Shown piece by piece: positions 8,044 to 15,170 of a stretch of DNA of 41,629 nucleotides; position 1 is the first letter of the stretch, and the number at the start of each line of letters is the position of its first letter. Origin of the DNA: a virus; IMG/VR virus record IMGVR_UViG_3300032829_000020, positions 1-41,629 of that record; one strand, 5' to 3'. Under the pieces are notes generated by a model. The model had not been told where the DNA came from. It made no database searches and saw nothing but the letters and a program-made list of their open reading frames with translations. A program made the position numbers and the translations under genes.

Positions 8044-9734
8044 TTCTTGGCCGGCTTTCGGTCGGGGAACAGTTCCGGGTCGTCGCGGCCCAGGAAGCGT
8101 TGGTTGTCGGCCGGCCAGACCGCTTTCTTGGTGAGGTGGCCGGTGACGAGCCCGAAGTCTATCCACACCCGCGCCCCGAGTTTGGTGCGGGCGGTCTGGC
8201 AGAACCACAGGTCGTGCGAGTAGCCGACGTCGGGACTGTCGGGCACGAACATTTTCAGGTCGGCGGGCCATTTTTCGAGGACCCAGCGGGCGATGGTGGT
8301 GAACCCGAACCCCACCGCGGCGACCTCGTACAGCGCGGGGCGCGCCAGACCGATCTGCACGGCCCGGGCGTTGATCTGGCGCAGGTTGCCTTCGCCGTCG
8401 GGCAGGTAGGCGTAGGCCCGGTGCGGCGGGTCGTGCATGCAGTACAGCGACCCGACGATGTGGTGCTCGTCGCCGTAGCGGGCAATCCTGTCGAACGCGT
8501 CCTTGTCGGCTACGTTGTCGTGCTCGTGGATCACCAGGTGCGTCCAGTCGTCGCGCTCCAGCGCCCGGTCGACCATGTCCTGCATCGCCATGGACAGGCA
8601 CGCGCCGTTGACGGTCAGCACGTCGGTGACGTGGGTTTTGTCCATCGCGTCCCACATCAGCAGCCATTCGACGTCGACGTGGTGCCACAGGGGCCGTATA
8701 ACCAGCAGCCGGTTGGGTTCGGCGGGGGCCACCGACACGTACTCGCCTTTGATCTGCTCCCACCCGGCTGTCGCTTCGTGGACGGCGCCGGGGGCGGACC
8801 GGGCCAGCAGCTCGGCCACGTCGGCGGCGAACTGGGCCGGCTCGGCGGCGATCACCGCACGGTAGCCGTCGAAGCGCCGTGTCTGGCGGGGGTAGTCGGT
8901 GAGCATCACGTGGATCAGATCGGCGGCGCGTTCCTCGCAGCCCTCCTCCGCGTCGTCGATTTTCAGGTCGGTGGGGATGGCGATGTCGACGGGGTTGGCT
9001 GCGGCGCCGCGGCGGTTGGTGACCACGCAGCAGCCCAGCGACGCGGCCTCGGCGGGCAGCCGGTCCTTGCCCGGGTGCGGCCCGAAGTCGATGTAACACT
9101 TGGCGTGGGAGAGGACTTCTATGACCTCGTCGCGGGTCATGTCCTCCAGCGCCACGGCCTTGGGTTGGTCGTGCTCCCCGAACCGCGCCGTGAGGGCCCC
9201 TAGGACCCGTTCGGTGCGCCACAGGCCCTTGCGGGGGTTGAACGCCACCACGTCGCGGCGCTGCCCGGTGGGCGGGGCGGCGAGGAATTCGTCGGCGACG
9301 TAGTCGAACAGCCGCGCGGCCGGGCCGAGTTCGTTGGCCTCCAGGTACAGGCGCGCGTATTCGCTGGAGTAGATGTGCAGGTCGATGCGGCGGCGCAGCG
9401 TTTCGACGCGCTCGGCGACGTCGGTGGCGCCGGCCACGAAGTAGTCGACGCTCATCCACCAGAACCACAGGCGGCACGGCGGGGCGGTGCCCACCAGGTC
9501 GGCGTACACCTCGGGCAGGATCACCGTCGAGGTGGGGGTGAAGTCCTCGACGGTGGCCACCGGCGCCCCGTAGCGGCGGTACGGCTCGGGGGTGACGTGC
9601 CGCCCGGAGAACGGGAAGTAGACGACCGCGGCGCGGCCTGGGGTGATGCGGTTGACCGCTGCGACGAACTTGTGGCACAGCTCCGGGCCGCCGGTGACGA
9701 CCCCGGCGGGGCACACCACGAACATGTCGCTCAT
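8040..9734 (-). CDS. Two-domain glycosyltransferase
   Basis: The protein has 564 residues. The first ~330 look like a GT-B enzyme: a Rossmann-like start (MFVVCPAGVVTGGPELCHKF) and a C-terminal nucleotide-sugar motif around HPGKDRLPAEAASLGCC followed by VVTNRRGAA. The last ~220 begin LLVIRPLWHHVDVEWLL and carry an acidic EHD triplet in HLVIHEHDN, a likely metal/nucleotide-sugar site of a GT-A fold. Two fused transferases could add sugars consecutively. Its start overlaps the previous stop as ATGA. It lies among tail genes, as do the other transferases here; glycosylation of virion proteins is the likely role, with a DNA or host-wall target as alternatives. Confidence 0.75.
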   Translation of the reverse strand: MSDMFVVCPAGVVTGGPELCHKFVAAVNRITPGRAAVVYFPFSGRHVTPEPYRRYGAPVATVEDFTPTSTVILPEVYADLVGTAPPCRLWFWWMSVDYFVAGATDVAERVETLRRRIDLHIYSSEYARLYLEANELGPAARLFDYVADEFLAAPPTGQRRDVVAFNPRKGLWRTERVLGALTARFGEHDQPKAVALEDMTRDEVIEVLSHAKCYIDFGPHPGKDRLPAEAASLGCCVVTNRRGAAANPVDIAIPTDLKIDDAEEGCEERAADLIHVMLTDYPRQTRRFDGYRAVIAAEPAQFAADVAELLARSAPGAVHEATAGWEQIKGEYVSVAPAEPNRLLVIRPLWHHVDVEWLLMWDAMDKTHVTDVLTVNGACLSMAMQDMVDRALERDDWTHLVIHEHDNVADKDAFDRIARYGDEHHIVGSLYCMHDPPHRAYAYLPDGEGNLRQINARAVQIGLARPALYEVAAVGFGFTTIARWVLEKWPADLKMFVPDSPDVGYSHDLWFCQTARTKLGARVWIDFGLVTGHLTKKAVWPADNQRFLGRDDPELFPDRKPAKK

Positions 9735-10030
9735 CGGCCTCGTTTGCCTTTCGCCAGCCTGGAGAGGGCGTCGGCCAGACACCAGCAGATCATCTCCGTG
9801 CCCTTGGCCTCATGTTCGGCGATGTGCATGAACATCAGCGCGTTCTGGGTGACCTCCGCCACGCTGGGCGGGTCGGCGGCGCCGAATTCGGCGCGGTAGG
9901 CCGCGACCATCGCCTCGACGGTGTTGCCGGCGTTGGCGCGTTTGATGTGGGAGTCGGTGATCTGGGAGAAGTCGGCGACCAGCAGGTTCGCCGCCCCTTG
10001 GACGGGCCGCGGGTTGGTTGTCGTCGTCAT
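9731..10030 (-). CDS. Hypothetical protein between glycosyltransferases
   Basis: The 99-residue protein begins MTTTTNPRPVQGAANLLVAD, has a helical middle (VEAMVAAYRAEFGAADPPSV) and a basic end. Both ends overlap neighbours by ATGA, so it belongs to a tight translation unit with glycosyltransferase genes on each side. I recognise no family. It could be a small accessory or substrate protein of the transferases. Confidence 0.6.
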   Translation of the reverse strand: MTTTTNPRPVQGAANLLVADFSQITDSHIKRANAGNTVEAMVAAYRAEFGAADPPSVAEVTQNALMFMHIAEHEAKGTEMICWCLADALSRLAKGKRGR

Positions 10031-10698
10031 GGTGAACGGCGGGCGGGGTTGAAGCCGATCAGGGCCCTCATCAGGCGGGGGTCCTGCTCGGCGTAGGTGT
10101 ACAGGCAGGCGCGGGGCTTGTTGGGGTTGTCGTCGGTCATGTCGTGGGCGCCGCCGTGGTCGAACGCGTACAGCAGCCCGTGTATCCGCCCGTGCGGCGC
10201 CAGGGTGCGGGCGACCATCGCGAACGCGGTGTCCTCCCAGCCCCACACCCCGGGCGTGAAGCCCTCGTCGTAGCCTCCGAGGTCCCAGTAGACGTCGCGC
10301 CGCGCCACGATCCCGCACGGGTGCTCGTTGGCGCTTTCGACGAGCACCTCGCAGCCGTACAGGTCGTCCTCGTCGACGCAGGCCGCGGGGATCGCCCGGT
10401 ACACGGTGTAGGGCCACACCACGAATCCCTGTGCGGCTTTGATGACGGCGGCGTCGATCTGGCGGATGTCGTGCACGATCATGTCGGCGTCCATCACGAT
10501 GACGATGTCGGTGGTGGCCGCCCGGACGGCGTTGTTGCGGGCCTGCCCGGCCAGCCACGGCTTGGCGGGGTCTGAGTCGGCCTCGATCACGTCGAACCCG
10601 TGGTCGTGCCAGAATTTGACGACCCGGTCGTGGGTGGGTATCCGCTCGGGTGTGGGTCGCCACGGGATGGCGACGGTCGCGTCGAACACGGCAGCCAT
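10027..10698 (-). CDS. GT-A family glycosyltransferase
   Basis: The protein has 223 residues from ATG 10698. It has the classic GT2/GT27 layout: an N-terminal strand (AVFDATVAIPWRPTPERI), a DxD-type metal site in IVIVMDADMIVHD near residue 75, and the C-terminal GGYDEGFTPGVWGWEDTAF motif typical of polypeptide GalNAc-transferase-like and related enzymes. These enzymes transfer a sugar from a nucleotide donor using a divalent metal. It overlaps the next gene by ATGA. Position in the tail operon suggests decoration of a virion protein. Confidence 0.85.
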   Translation of the reverse strand: MAAVFDATVAIPWRPTPERIPTHDRVVKFWHDHGFDVIEADSDPAKPWLAGQARNNAVRAATTDIVIVMDADMIVHDIRQIDAAVIKAAQGFVVWPYTVYRAIPAACVDEDDLYGCEVLVESANEHPCGIVARRDVYWDLGGYDEGFTPGVWGWEDTAFAMVARTLAPHGRIHGLLYAFDHGGAHDMTDDNPNKPRACLYTYAEQDPRLMRALIGFNPARRSP

Positions 10699-10706
10699 CC
10701 TAATGC

Positions 10707-11240
10707 TCAGGACCCGAGTAGCGAATGCTGCCAGCTGGCGGTGAGGGTGTCGGAGGGGCCTTTGGCGCTGATCCCGGCGACCGCCACCCGCGCGATCGTG
10801 TTGGCCGCCGCGGACGCGGAGTCGACGGTGATGTTGTCGTTGACGATGACGGCCTCGGTGATCGGCACCGCCGACGTCCCCTCGCCGGCCTGGTAGGTGC
10901 ACTTGTAGGTGATGACGCGGGCGGTCCCCGGCCCGGCGGGCTGCGTGGACTGCGGGTACGACGCGTCCAGCGCCAGCCCCGACCCGGGCAGGTAGGCGGC
11001 CAGCGCGGCGCCTGTGCCGGTGTTGGCGGGGGTGTTGGCGCCGGTGACCGCCCCGGTGCCCAGCCGCATCCCGGTGGGCACGGCGACGGTGCTGCCGACA
11101 CCGGCGCCGTGCTCGCCGTAGAGCTGGTTGCCGATGTCGGTGACGATGTTGTGGCCGCGGGCCGTTTCGAGGAGATTGCCCGCGGCGTCGCGGCGCTCGA
11201 ACAGAAAGTCGCCGGTGATACCGGCCGTGTCAGCCGGCAC
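10707..11240 (-). CDS. Tail/baseplate structural protein, unknown
   Basis: The 177-residue protein begins MPADTAGITGDFLFERRDAA and has beta-rich, Gly/Thr/Ala-rich sequence (GNQLYGEHGAGVGSTVAVP, ITEAVIVNDNITVDSASAA) like minor tail or fibre-base proteins. It overlaps the upstream 104-residue gene by 11 bases and precedes a glycosyltransferase gene. No enzymatic motif is visible. The structural assignment is inference from composition and neighbours. Confidence 0.55.
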   Translation of the reverse strand: MPADTAGITGDFLFERRDAAGNLLETARGHNIVTDIGNQLYGEHGAGVGSTVAVPTGMRLGTGAVTGANTPANTGTGAALAAYLPGSGLALDASYPQSTQPAGPGTARVITYKCTYQAGEGTSAVPITEAVIVNDNITVDSASAAANTIARVAVAGISAKGPSDTLTASWQHSLLGS

Positions 11241-11544
11241 CGGGGCTGCTCCCGCATGCCACGGTGAACGGGTACTGGTGGATCTCCCCGTCGTCCAGGT
11301 ACGCCGAGTTCAGGACGCTGTAGCTGGTGTTGGGGTTGCCCCCGGCCAGGCGCACCCCGGTTTGGGTGCCGCTGTAGGTGGGCGGCCCGAGCGTTAGGGT
11401 GGGGTCGGCGGCGGCGAACGTGGTGTCGACGATGCTGGTCCCGGCCGGCAGGTCAGACGTCCAGTCGATCGTCACGTCGCGGATCTCGCCGGGCAGCTTG
11501 TACACCCGGTTCGACGGCCCGGCCACGACCAGGATCTGGCCCAC
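11230..11544 (-). CDS. Small tail protein (Ig-like or fibre-adaptor type)
   Basis: The 104-residue product begins MGQILVVAGPSNRVYKLPGE. It contains VTIDWTSDLPAGTSI and later SYSVLNSAYLDDGEIHQYPF, a pattern seen in small beta-sandwich adaptor proteins of phage tails. It follows the major tail protein by three bases and overlaps the following structural gene. The specific role is not recognised. Confidence 0.55.
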   Translation of the reverse strand: MGQILVVAGPSNRVYKLPGEIRDVTIDWTSDLPAGTSIVDTTFAAADPTLTLGPPTYSGTQTGVRLAGGNPNTSYSVLNSAYLDDGEIHQYPFTVACGSSPGAG

Positions 11545-11547
11545 GGG

Positions 11548-12363
11548 TCACTCCCAGGAGCCGATGTTCTGCGCCGGGGCGACGCTGCAGGCGGCCTGGC
11601 CAGCGGGCCCGCCGAAGTAGTAGTTCGGGGGCGTGAAGATGCTGGCGATCTCCAGGCTGGTGGGCTCCCCCGACTCGGTGTAGGCGGGCGGGGGGACGGG
11701 GGTGCGTTCGATGTGGATGTGCGGGTCGGACGGGAACGGGGTGAGCAGCCGCCCTGCCTGGTTCGCGCCGACGTCGACCACGTTGTAGGGGCCGCGGCCC
11801 CACTGGGTCATGGGTGTGGTGATGCCGCTCAGCGTGATGGTCTGCAGGTCGGCGCTGATCTTGATGTCGGAGGTGACCGCGATCTCGATCACCCCGAACA
11901 GCAGGTACCCGTAGGACTTGCCGGTGCCGCCGGACGTGAACACGCCGTCGTCGTTGGTGACGGCGGGGCAGTCGGTGGACGCCCGCCCGCCCGTCCACAC
12001 CTCGAACGCGACGCCGTAGTTGGGGTCGACGGTGGACTTGTCGCGCACACCGACGGGGTTGCCCGCATAGTCCAGCACGGCGGGCCAGCCGGTGAACATC
12101 GACACCAGCCCGGTGGCCATCGAGCAGATCTCCAGGTCGACGTTGTACCACTTGCGCACCGGCGGGGTGCGGTCGGATACGCACACCAGGCCCTGGGCGT
12201 TGATCTGCTCGATGTCGTTGGCCTGTTTCATCTCGCGGCCGAGGTTGACCGACACGAAGCCCTCGATGCAGATGCGGTTCTGCGCGCCGGCTATCGGCAG
12301 GCCGCAGCTGTTGATGCGGGTTGCGCGCAGTGCCTCGCCGAAAAGCAGGGGAAACGTCGACAT
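11548..12363 (-). CDS. Major tail protein
   Basis: The protein has 271 residues. It matches the layout I know for one family of actinophage tail-tube proteins: ATRINSCGLPIAG near the start, FVSVNLGREM, then INAQGLVCVSD, DLEICSMATGL and MFTGWPAVLDYAGNPVG, followed by an AFEVWTGG segment and a C-terminal half with TLSGITTPMTQWGRGPY. Such subunits polymerise as the non-contractile tail tube, which would make this a siphovirus. The start is ATG 12363. It lies upstream of the head-tail adaptors here, an unusual order, so I keep some reserve. Confidence 0.7.
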   Translation of the reverse strand: MSTFPLLFGEALRATRINSCGLPIAGAQNRICIEGFVSVNLGREMKQANDIEQINAQGLVCVSDRTPPVRKWYNVDLEICSMATGLVSMFTGWPAVLDYAGNPVGVRDKSTVDPNYGVAFEVWTGGRASTDCPAVTNDDGVFTSGGTGKSYGYLLFGVIEIAVTSDIKISADLQTITLSGITTPMTQWGRGPYNVVDVGANQAGRLLTPFPSDPHIHIERTPVPPPAYTESGEPTSLEIASIFTPPNYYFGGPAGQAACSVAPAQNIGSWE

Positions 12364-12383
12364 GTCTTCTTCCTGCGACTTTC

Positions 12384-13148
12384 CTATCTGGCTCGGGCAC
12401 CCCTGGCGGGTCTTGGCCTGACAGTAACGGGATGGCGTGCAACAACCGGCTCGGTTTCGTACGGGCTGGGCTGCGGGAACATCTCGTTCAAGCGTGACCG
12501 GAAGTATTTGAAGCTGTGGTCCTCTGTGGAGTGGAACGGGTGGTGCAGCGGGCCGGGGCGCAGCATCTTGGGGTCGATGTGCAGTTTGGGGTCGCGGTGG
12601 TGCAGGACGCCGTAGAGGGTGCGCCACTGCGGCGGGTTGTGCGGTGTCAGGTGGGCGAACCGGGCCAGCGTCTGGGCCATGAGGTCGCGGTCGCAGGGGA
12701 ACGGGGTGTGTATCTCGTAGCAGCCCGGCTCGGCGACACCCACGTCACGCAGGGCCCGCAGGGTGGTTTGCAGCGAGTCCTGCCACCAGCCGCGCGCGCC
12801 GACGCGCCGCACCAGCTCCTTCAGCGAGGCCTCCATGGTGGGGGTGCGCCACAGGACGGGCACCGAGTCGACCGGGGCGGTGATGTACATGTCGTCGTTC
12901 ATGATGACCAGCTCGTCGGGCACGCCGGGGTGCGCGCAGGCCAGCCGCAGGTTGTTGTACAGGTTGGCCCGCGGCCACTGCGAGGCGTTGCCGCCGGGGA
13001 TGTATTCGACACCGCGGACCCACGTCGGCTTGTAGCCCACCACGAACACCGGCCCGTGCGGCAGGTTGGCCAGGGATCGCAGCGAATACGCCAGCTCGGG
13101 GTTGTGCTCGCCGTCGCGGACCGGGTAGATGATCGCCGGGACGGTCAT
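12384..13148 (-). CDS. Stealth-like / capsular-type sugar transferase
   Basis: The 254-residue protein begins MTVPAIIYPVRDGEHNPELA. It contains SLRSLANLPHGPVFVVGYKP, then NNLRLACAHPGVPDELVIMNDDMYIT. The MNDDMY motif and the preceding Asn-rich helix resemble the conserved core of Stealth-type phosphosugar transferases and related phage glycosyltransferases; a later HHRDPKLHIDPK segment fits the C-terminal conserved region. It is the third sugar-transfer gene among the tail genes, just upstream of the major tail protein. The donor and acceptor cannot be deduced. Confidence 0.7.
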   Translation of the reverse strand: MTVPAIIYPVRDGEHNPELAYSLRSLANLPHGPVFVVGYKPTWVRGVEYIPGGNASQWPRANLYNNLRLACAHPGVPDELVIMNDDMYITAPVDSVPVLWRTPTMEASLKELVRRVGARGWWQDSLQTTLRALRDVGVAEPGCYEIHTPFPCDRDLMAQTLARFAHLTPHNPPQWRTLYGVLHHRDPKLHIDPKMLRPGPLHHPFHSTEDHSFKYFRSRLNEMFPQPSPYETEPVVARHPVTVRPRPARGARAR

Positions 13149-13151
13149 GGT

Positions 13152-13616
13152 TCAGCATTCTTGCAGCGGGTTGGCCGCGGTGACGGCCAGCATGTTCCGG
13201 CGCTCCGCGGCCTCGGCTTTCAGCGCGTCCTCAAGCTGCACGAATTTGGGGTTGGTGGCGTCGATGATCCCGCCGGTCTGCGCCGCCTCCTGCAGGGCGG
13301 CGACGAACGCGTCCGCGCGGGCTGCGGCGGCGGTGTCGACCTTCTCCTCCTCGTTGGCGATGACCGTCCGACGGTTGTCCATCAGGTTGTCGCAGGCGAA
13401 CTGGCCCTCGCTATGGGCGCGCAGCCTGTGCTGCAGGCTGACCGTGTCGGCGGTGTAGCCGGCCATGATCAGCGCGAACACGACGGCGACGACGACCTGC
13501 ATGCGCCGGGGATGCGTGTCGGGTATCGAGTCGCGCCACACCCAGCCGACCACCGCCCCCATGCCGAGCAGCCCGGCGGCGACAACGACCACGACCAGCC
13601 ACTGGTCCCAGCTCAT
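13152..13616 (-). CDS. Two-TM membrane protein with helical C-terminus
   Basis: The 154-residue protein has two membrane segments, WLVVVVVAAGLLGMGAVVGW (residues ~6-27) and VVVAVVFALIMAGYTA (~40-56). A long charged helical tail with Ala/Glu follows and a terminal Cys lies near the end. Its ATG at 13616 overlaps the upstream small membrane gene by ATGA. A two-TM small protein paired with another suggests a holin or spanin-like pair, but location among structural genes also allows a membrane-adaptor role. No family is recognised. Confidence 0.6.
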   Translation of the reverse strand: MSWDQWLVVVVVAAGLLGMGAVVGWVWRDSIPDTHPRRMQVVVAVVFALIMAGYTADTVSLQHRLRAHSEGQFACDNLMDNRRTVIANEEEKVDTAAAARADAFVAALQEAAQTGGIIDATNPKFVQLEDALKAEAAERRNMLAVTAANPLQEC

Positions 13617-13813
13617 GTCGACCCGCCGTTGTCGCGGCGCACCGACCGCTGCGCGAACCAGTATCCGACCACCCCCAGCATGGCGGCGTCGACGGTGGCG
13701 AACATCGGCGCGGTCGACGGCACCCAGATCCTTACCGCGATGCTGACGATCCACGCCCCGGCGATCACGGCCGTCAGTGCCCCTCGATCAGTGACTCGCG
13801 GGAGGCGTGTCAC
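13613..13813 (-). CDS. Small two-TM membrane protein (holin-like)
   Basis: The 66-residue product has two hydrophobic stretches, LTAVIAGAWIVSIAVRIWV and FATVDAAMLGVVGYWFA, with a basic C-terminus (QRSVRRDNGG). The size and topology match small class II holins, which form holes for lysis. It overlaps the next membrane gene by ATGA. The start is GTG at 13813; I see no clear Shine-Dalgarno. The call is by topology only. Confidence 0.55.
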   Translation of the reverse strand: MTRLPRVTDRGALTAVIAGAWIVSIAVRIWVPSTAPMFATVDAAMLGVVGYWFAQRSVRRDNGGST

Positions 13814-13834
13814 GCGTGAGCACGATTCTTGTCA

Positions 13835-14284
13835 CTATTCAGCACTCTCCTCGGGCTTGTCGCGTTGGGTGGCCATCTTCCCGCGGCGGCTGCGGGCCGG
13901 CCCGGGCGGGGCGGCGGTGGGGATGTGCCCGCCTGCCAGCGCCACCTCTGCGGGGGTCTGCCCGCTGTAGGTGTTGCGGCTGGTGGGCTGCGCCGGGCCG
14001 GTCACCGCCTTGGCGTCCTCGTGGGCGGCGGCCAGGGCGGCGGCGTAGCCGCTGTCCCCGTGGGGCGACACGCTGCTGGGCGGCCCGTCGAGCAGCCCGG
14101 CCGCCCGGGCGTGGCCCTCGGCCACCACGTACTTGCGGCGGCGCCCCGAGCGGGTGTCCACCTGGATCGATTCGGGCCCGCCGACGTCCAGGAGCCTGGT
14201 CAGGGCCTGCACGCGGGCGTCGGCGTCGGCGAACTCGACCGTCGCCACCCCGTCGACGACCTCGGCTATCACACCTCTGGGCAT
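13835..14284 (-). CDS. Hypothetical virion-operon protein
   Basis: The 149-residue protein begins MPRGVIAEVVDGVATVEFAD. A compact alpha/beta first half (VQALTRLLDVGGPESIQVDT, RRRKYVVAEGHARAAGLL) is followed by a disordered Pro/Ala-rich second half. It starts directly after the stop of the upstream 286-residue structural gene (no gap). A head accessory role is likely from position; the function is unknown. Confidence 0.6.
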   Translation of the reverse strand: MPRGVIAEVVDGVATVEFADADARVQALTRLLDVGGPESIQVDTRSGRRRKYVVAEGHARAAGLLDGPPSSVSPHGDSGYAAALAAAHEDAKAVTGPAQPTSRNTYSGQTPAEVALAGGHIPTAAPPGPARSRRGKMATQRDKPEESAE

Positions 14285-15145
14285 TTACAGCTCCCCTCCC
14301 GGGATCACGCCGCTGGTCTCCACGCTCTCGGTGTAGACGGCGCCCATGATCTGCTCGTATCCGATGACGACGCTGCGTTCGGCGATCGCGGCGATGGTGT
14401 AGGTGTACTGGTCGTAGACGGGGCGGACCTGCACGGCGTTGCGCCACCCGTACACCCTGCTGGTCGCCACCAGCAGGTCCTGCAGGCCGTCGACGTAGCC
14501 GCCGCCGAACACCCACTGGTGCCCCAAGGGTGTCTGCAGGACCCCGGAGCGCACGGGCAGCACGATGCCGTACTCGACGGCTGCGGCCTCCGGGGAGGCG
14601 TGGATCAGGCCGGTGGTGTTGGTTTTGGCGAGCAGACCCTCCAGGTAGCCGACCGCCTGGTGCACGGTGGGGCGGTGCACCACCTGCCCCGGTATGGCCT
14701 CCAGGTCGGCGACCATCCTGGCGGCCAGCATCGTCTCGACGTTGACCTGCTCCTGCAGCCGCAGGGTCTGCTGCACCCGCTCCAGGATCTCGGCCTGCGA
14801 GAACAGGGTGGGGTCGCATTCGTCGTAGGCCCAGACGGTGACCGCCTCGAACGGGCCGGGGAACTGCGGGCGTATCCCGTACTTGGATTCCTCGTCGCCG
14901 GAGGTCTGCTCGGGGTCGCGGCACCACGGCGCCCCCCACACGCCCGACGCCCATTCGCCCTGGTAGTTGATCCGCCTAAACAGCACCCCGGCGTCCAGCC
15001 AGCGGGGGATAGCGTCGTCGCCGGCCGGTTCGGCGGGGTCGCGGGACAGCGGCACACCCCAGTTCGTCGCCGCGTACAGCCCGTGGGGGTTGGGGTGCTC
15101 AAGCGGCGGGTAGAACTGGGCGGACTGCAGCACCGCCTGCGACAT
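14285..15145 (-). CDS. Virion structural protein next to the major capsid gene
   Basis: The protein has 286 residues and begins MSQAVLQSAQFYPPLEHPNP. It contains FEAVTVWAYDECDP, a helix (AEILERVQQTLRLQEQVNVE), GLIHASPEAAAVEYGI, VLQTPLGHQWVFGGGY and VIGYEQIMGAVYTESVE. The order of helix, small domain and late beta segment is reminiscent of an HK97-like shell protein, so it could be a minor capsid or second shell subunit; a decoration protein is an alternative. It lies 25 bases downstream of the main capsid gene. Confidence 0.6.
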   Translation of the reverse strand: MSQAVLQSAQFYPPLEHPNPHGLYAATNWGVPLSRDPAEPAGDDAIPRWLDAGVLFRRINYQGEWASGVWGAPWCRDPEQTSGDEESKYGIRPQFPGPFEAVTVWAYDECDPTLFSQAEILERVQQTLRLQEQVNVETMLAARMVADLEAIPGQVVHRPTVHQAVGYLEGLLAKTNTTGLIHASPEAAAVEYGIVLPVRSGVLQTPLGHQWVFGGGYVDGLQDLLVATSRVYGWRNAVQVRPVYDQYTYTIAAIAERSVVIGYEQIMGAVYTESVETSGVIPGGEL

Positions 15146-15170
15146 CAGTCCTCCGTTCCGGCCTGCGGGG

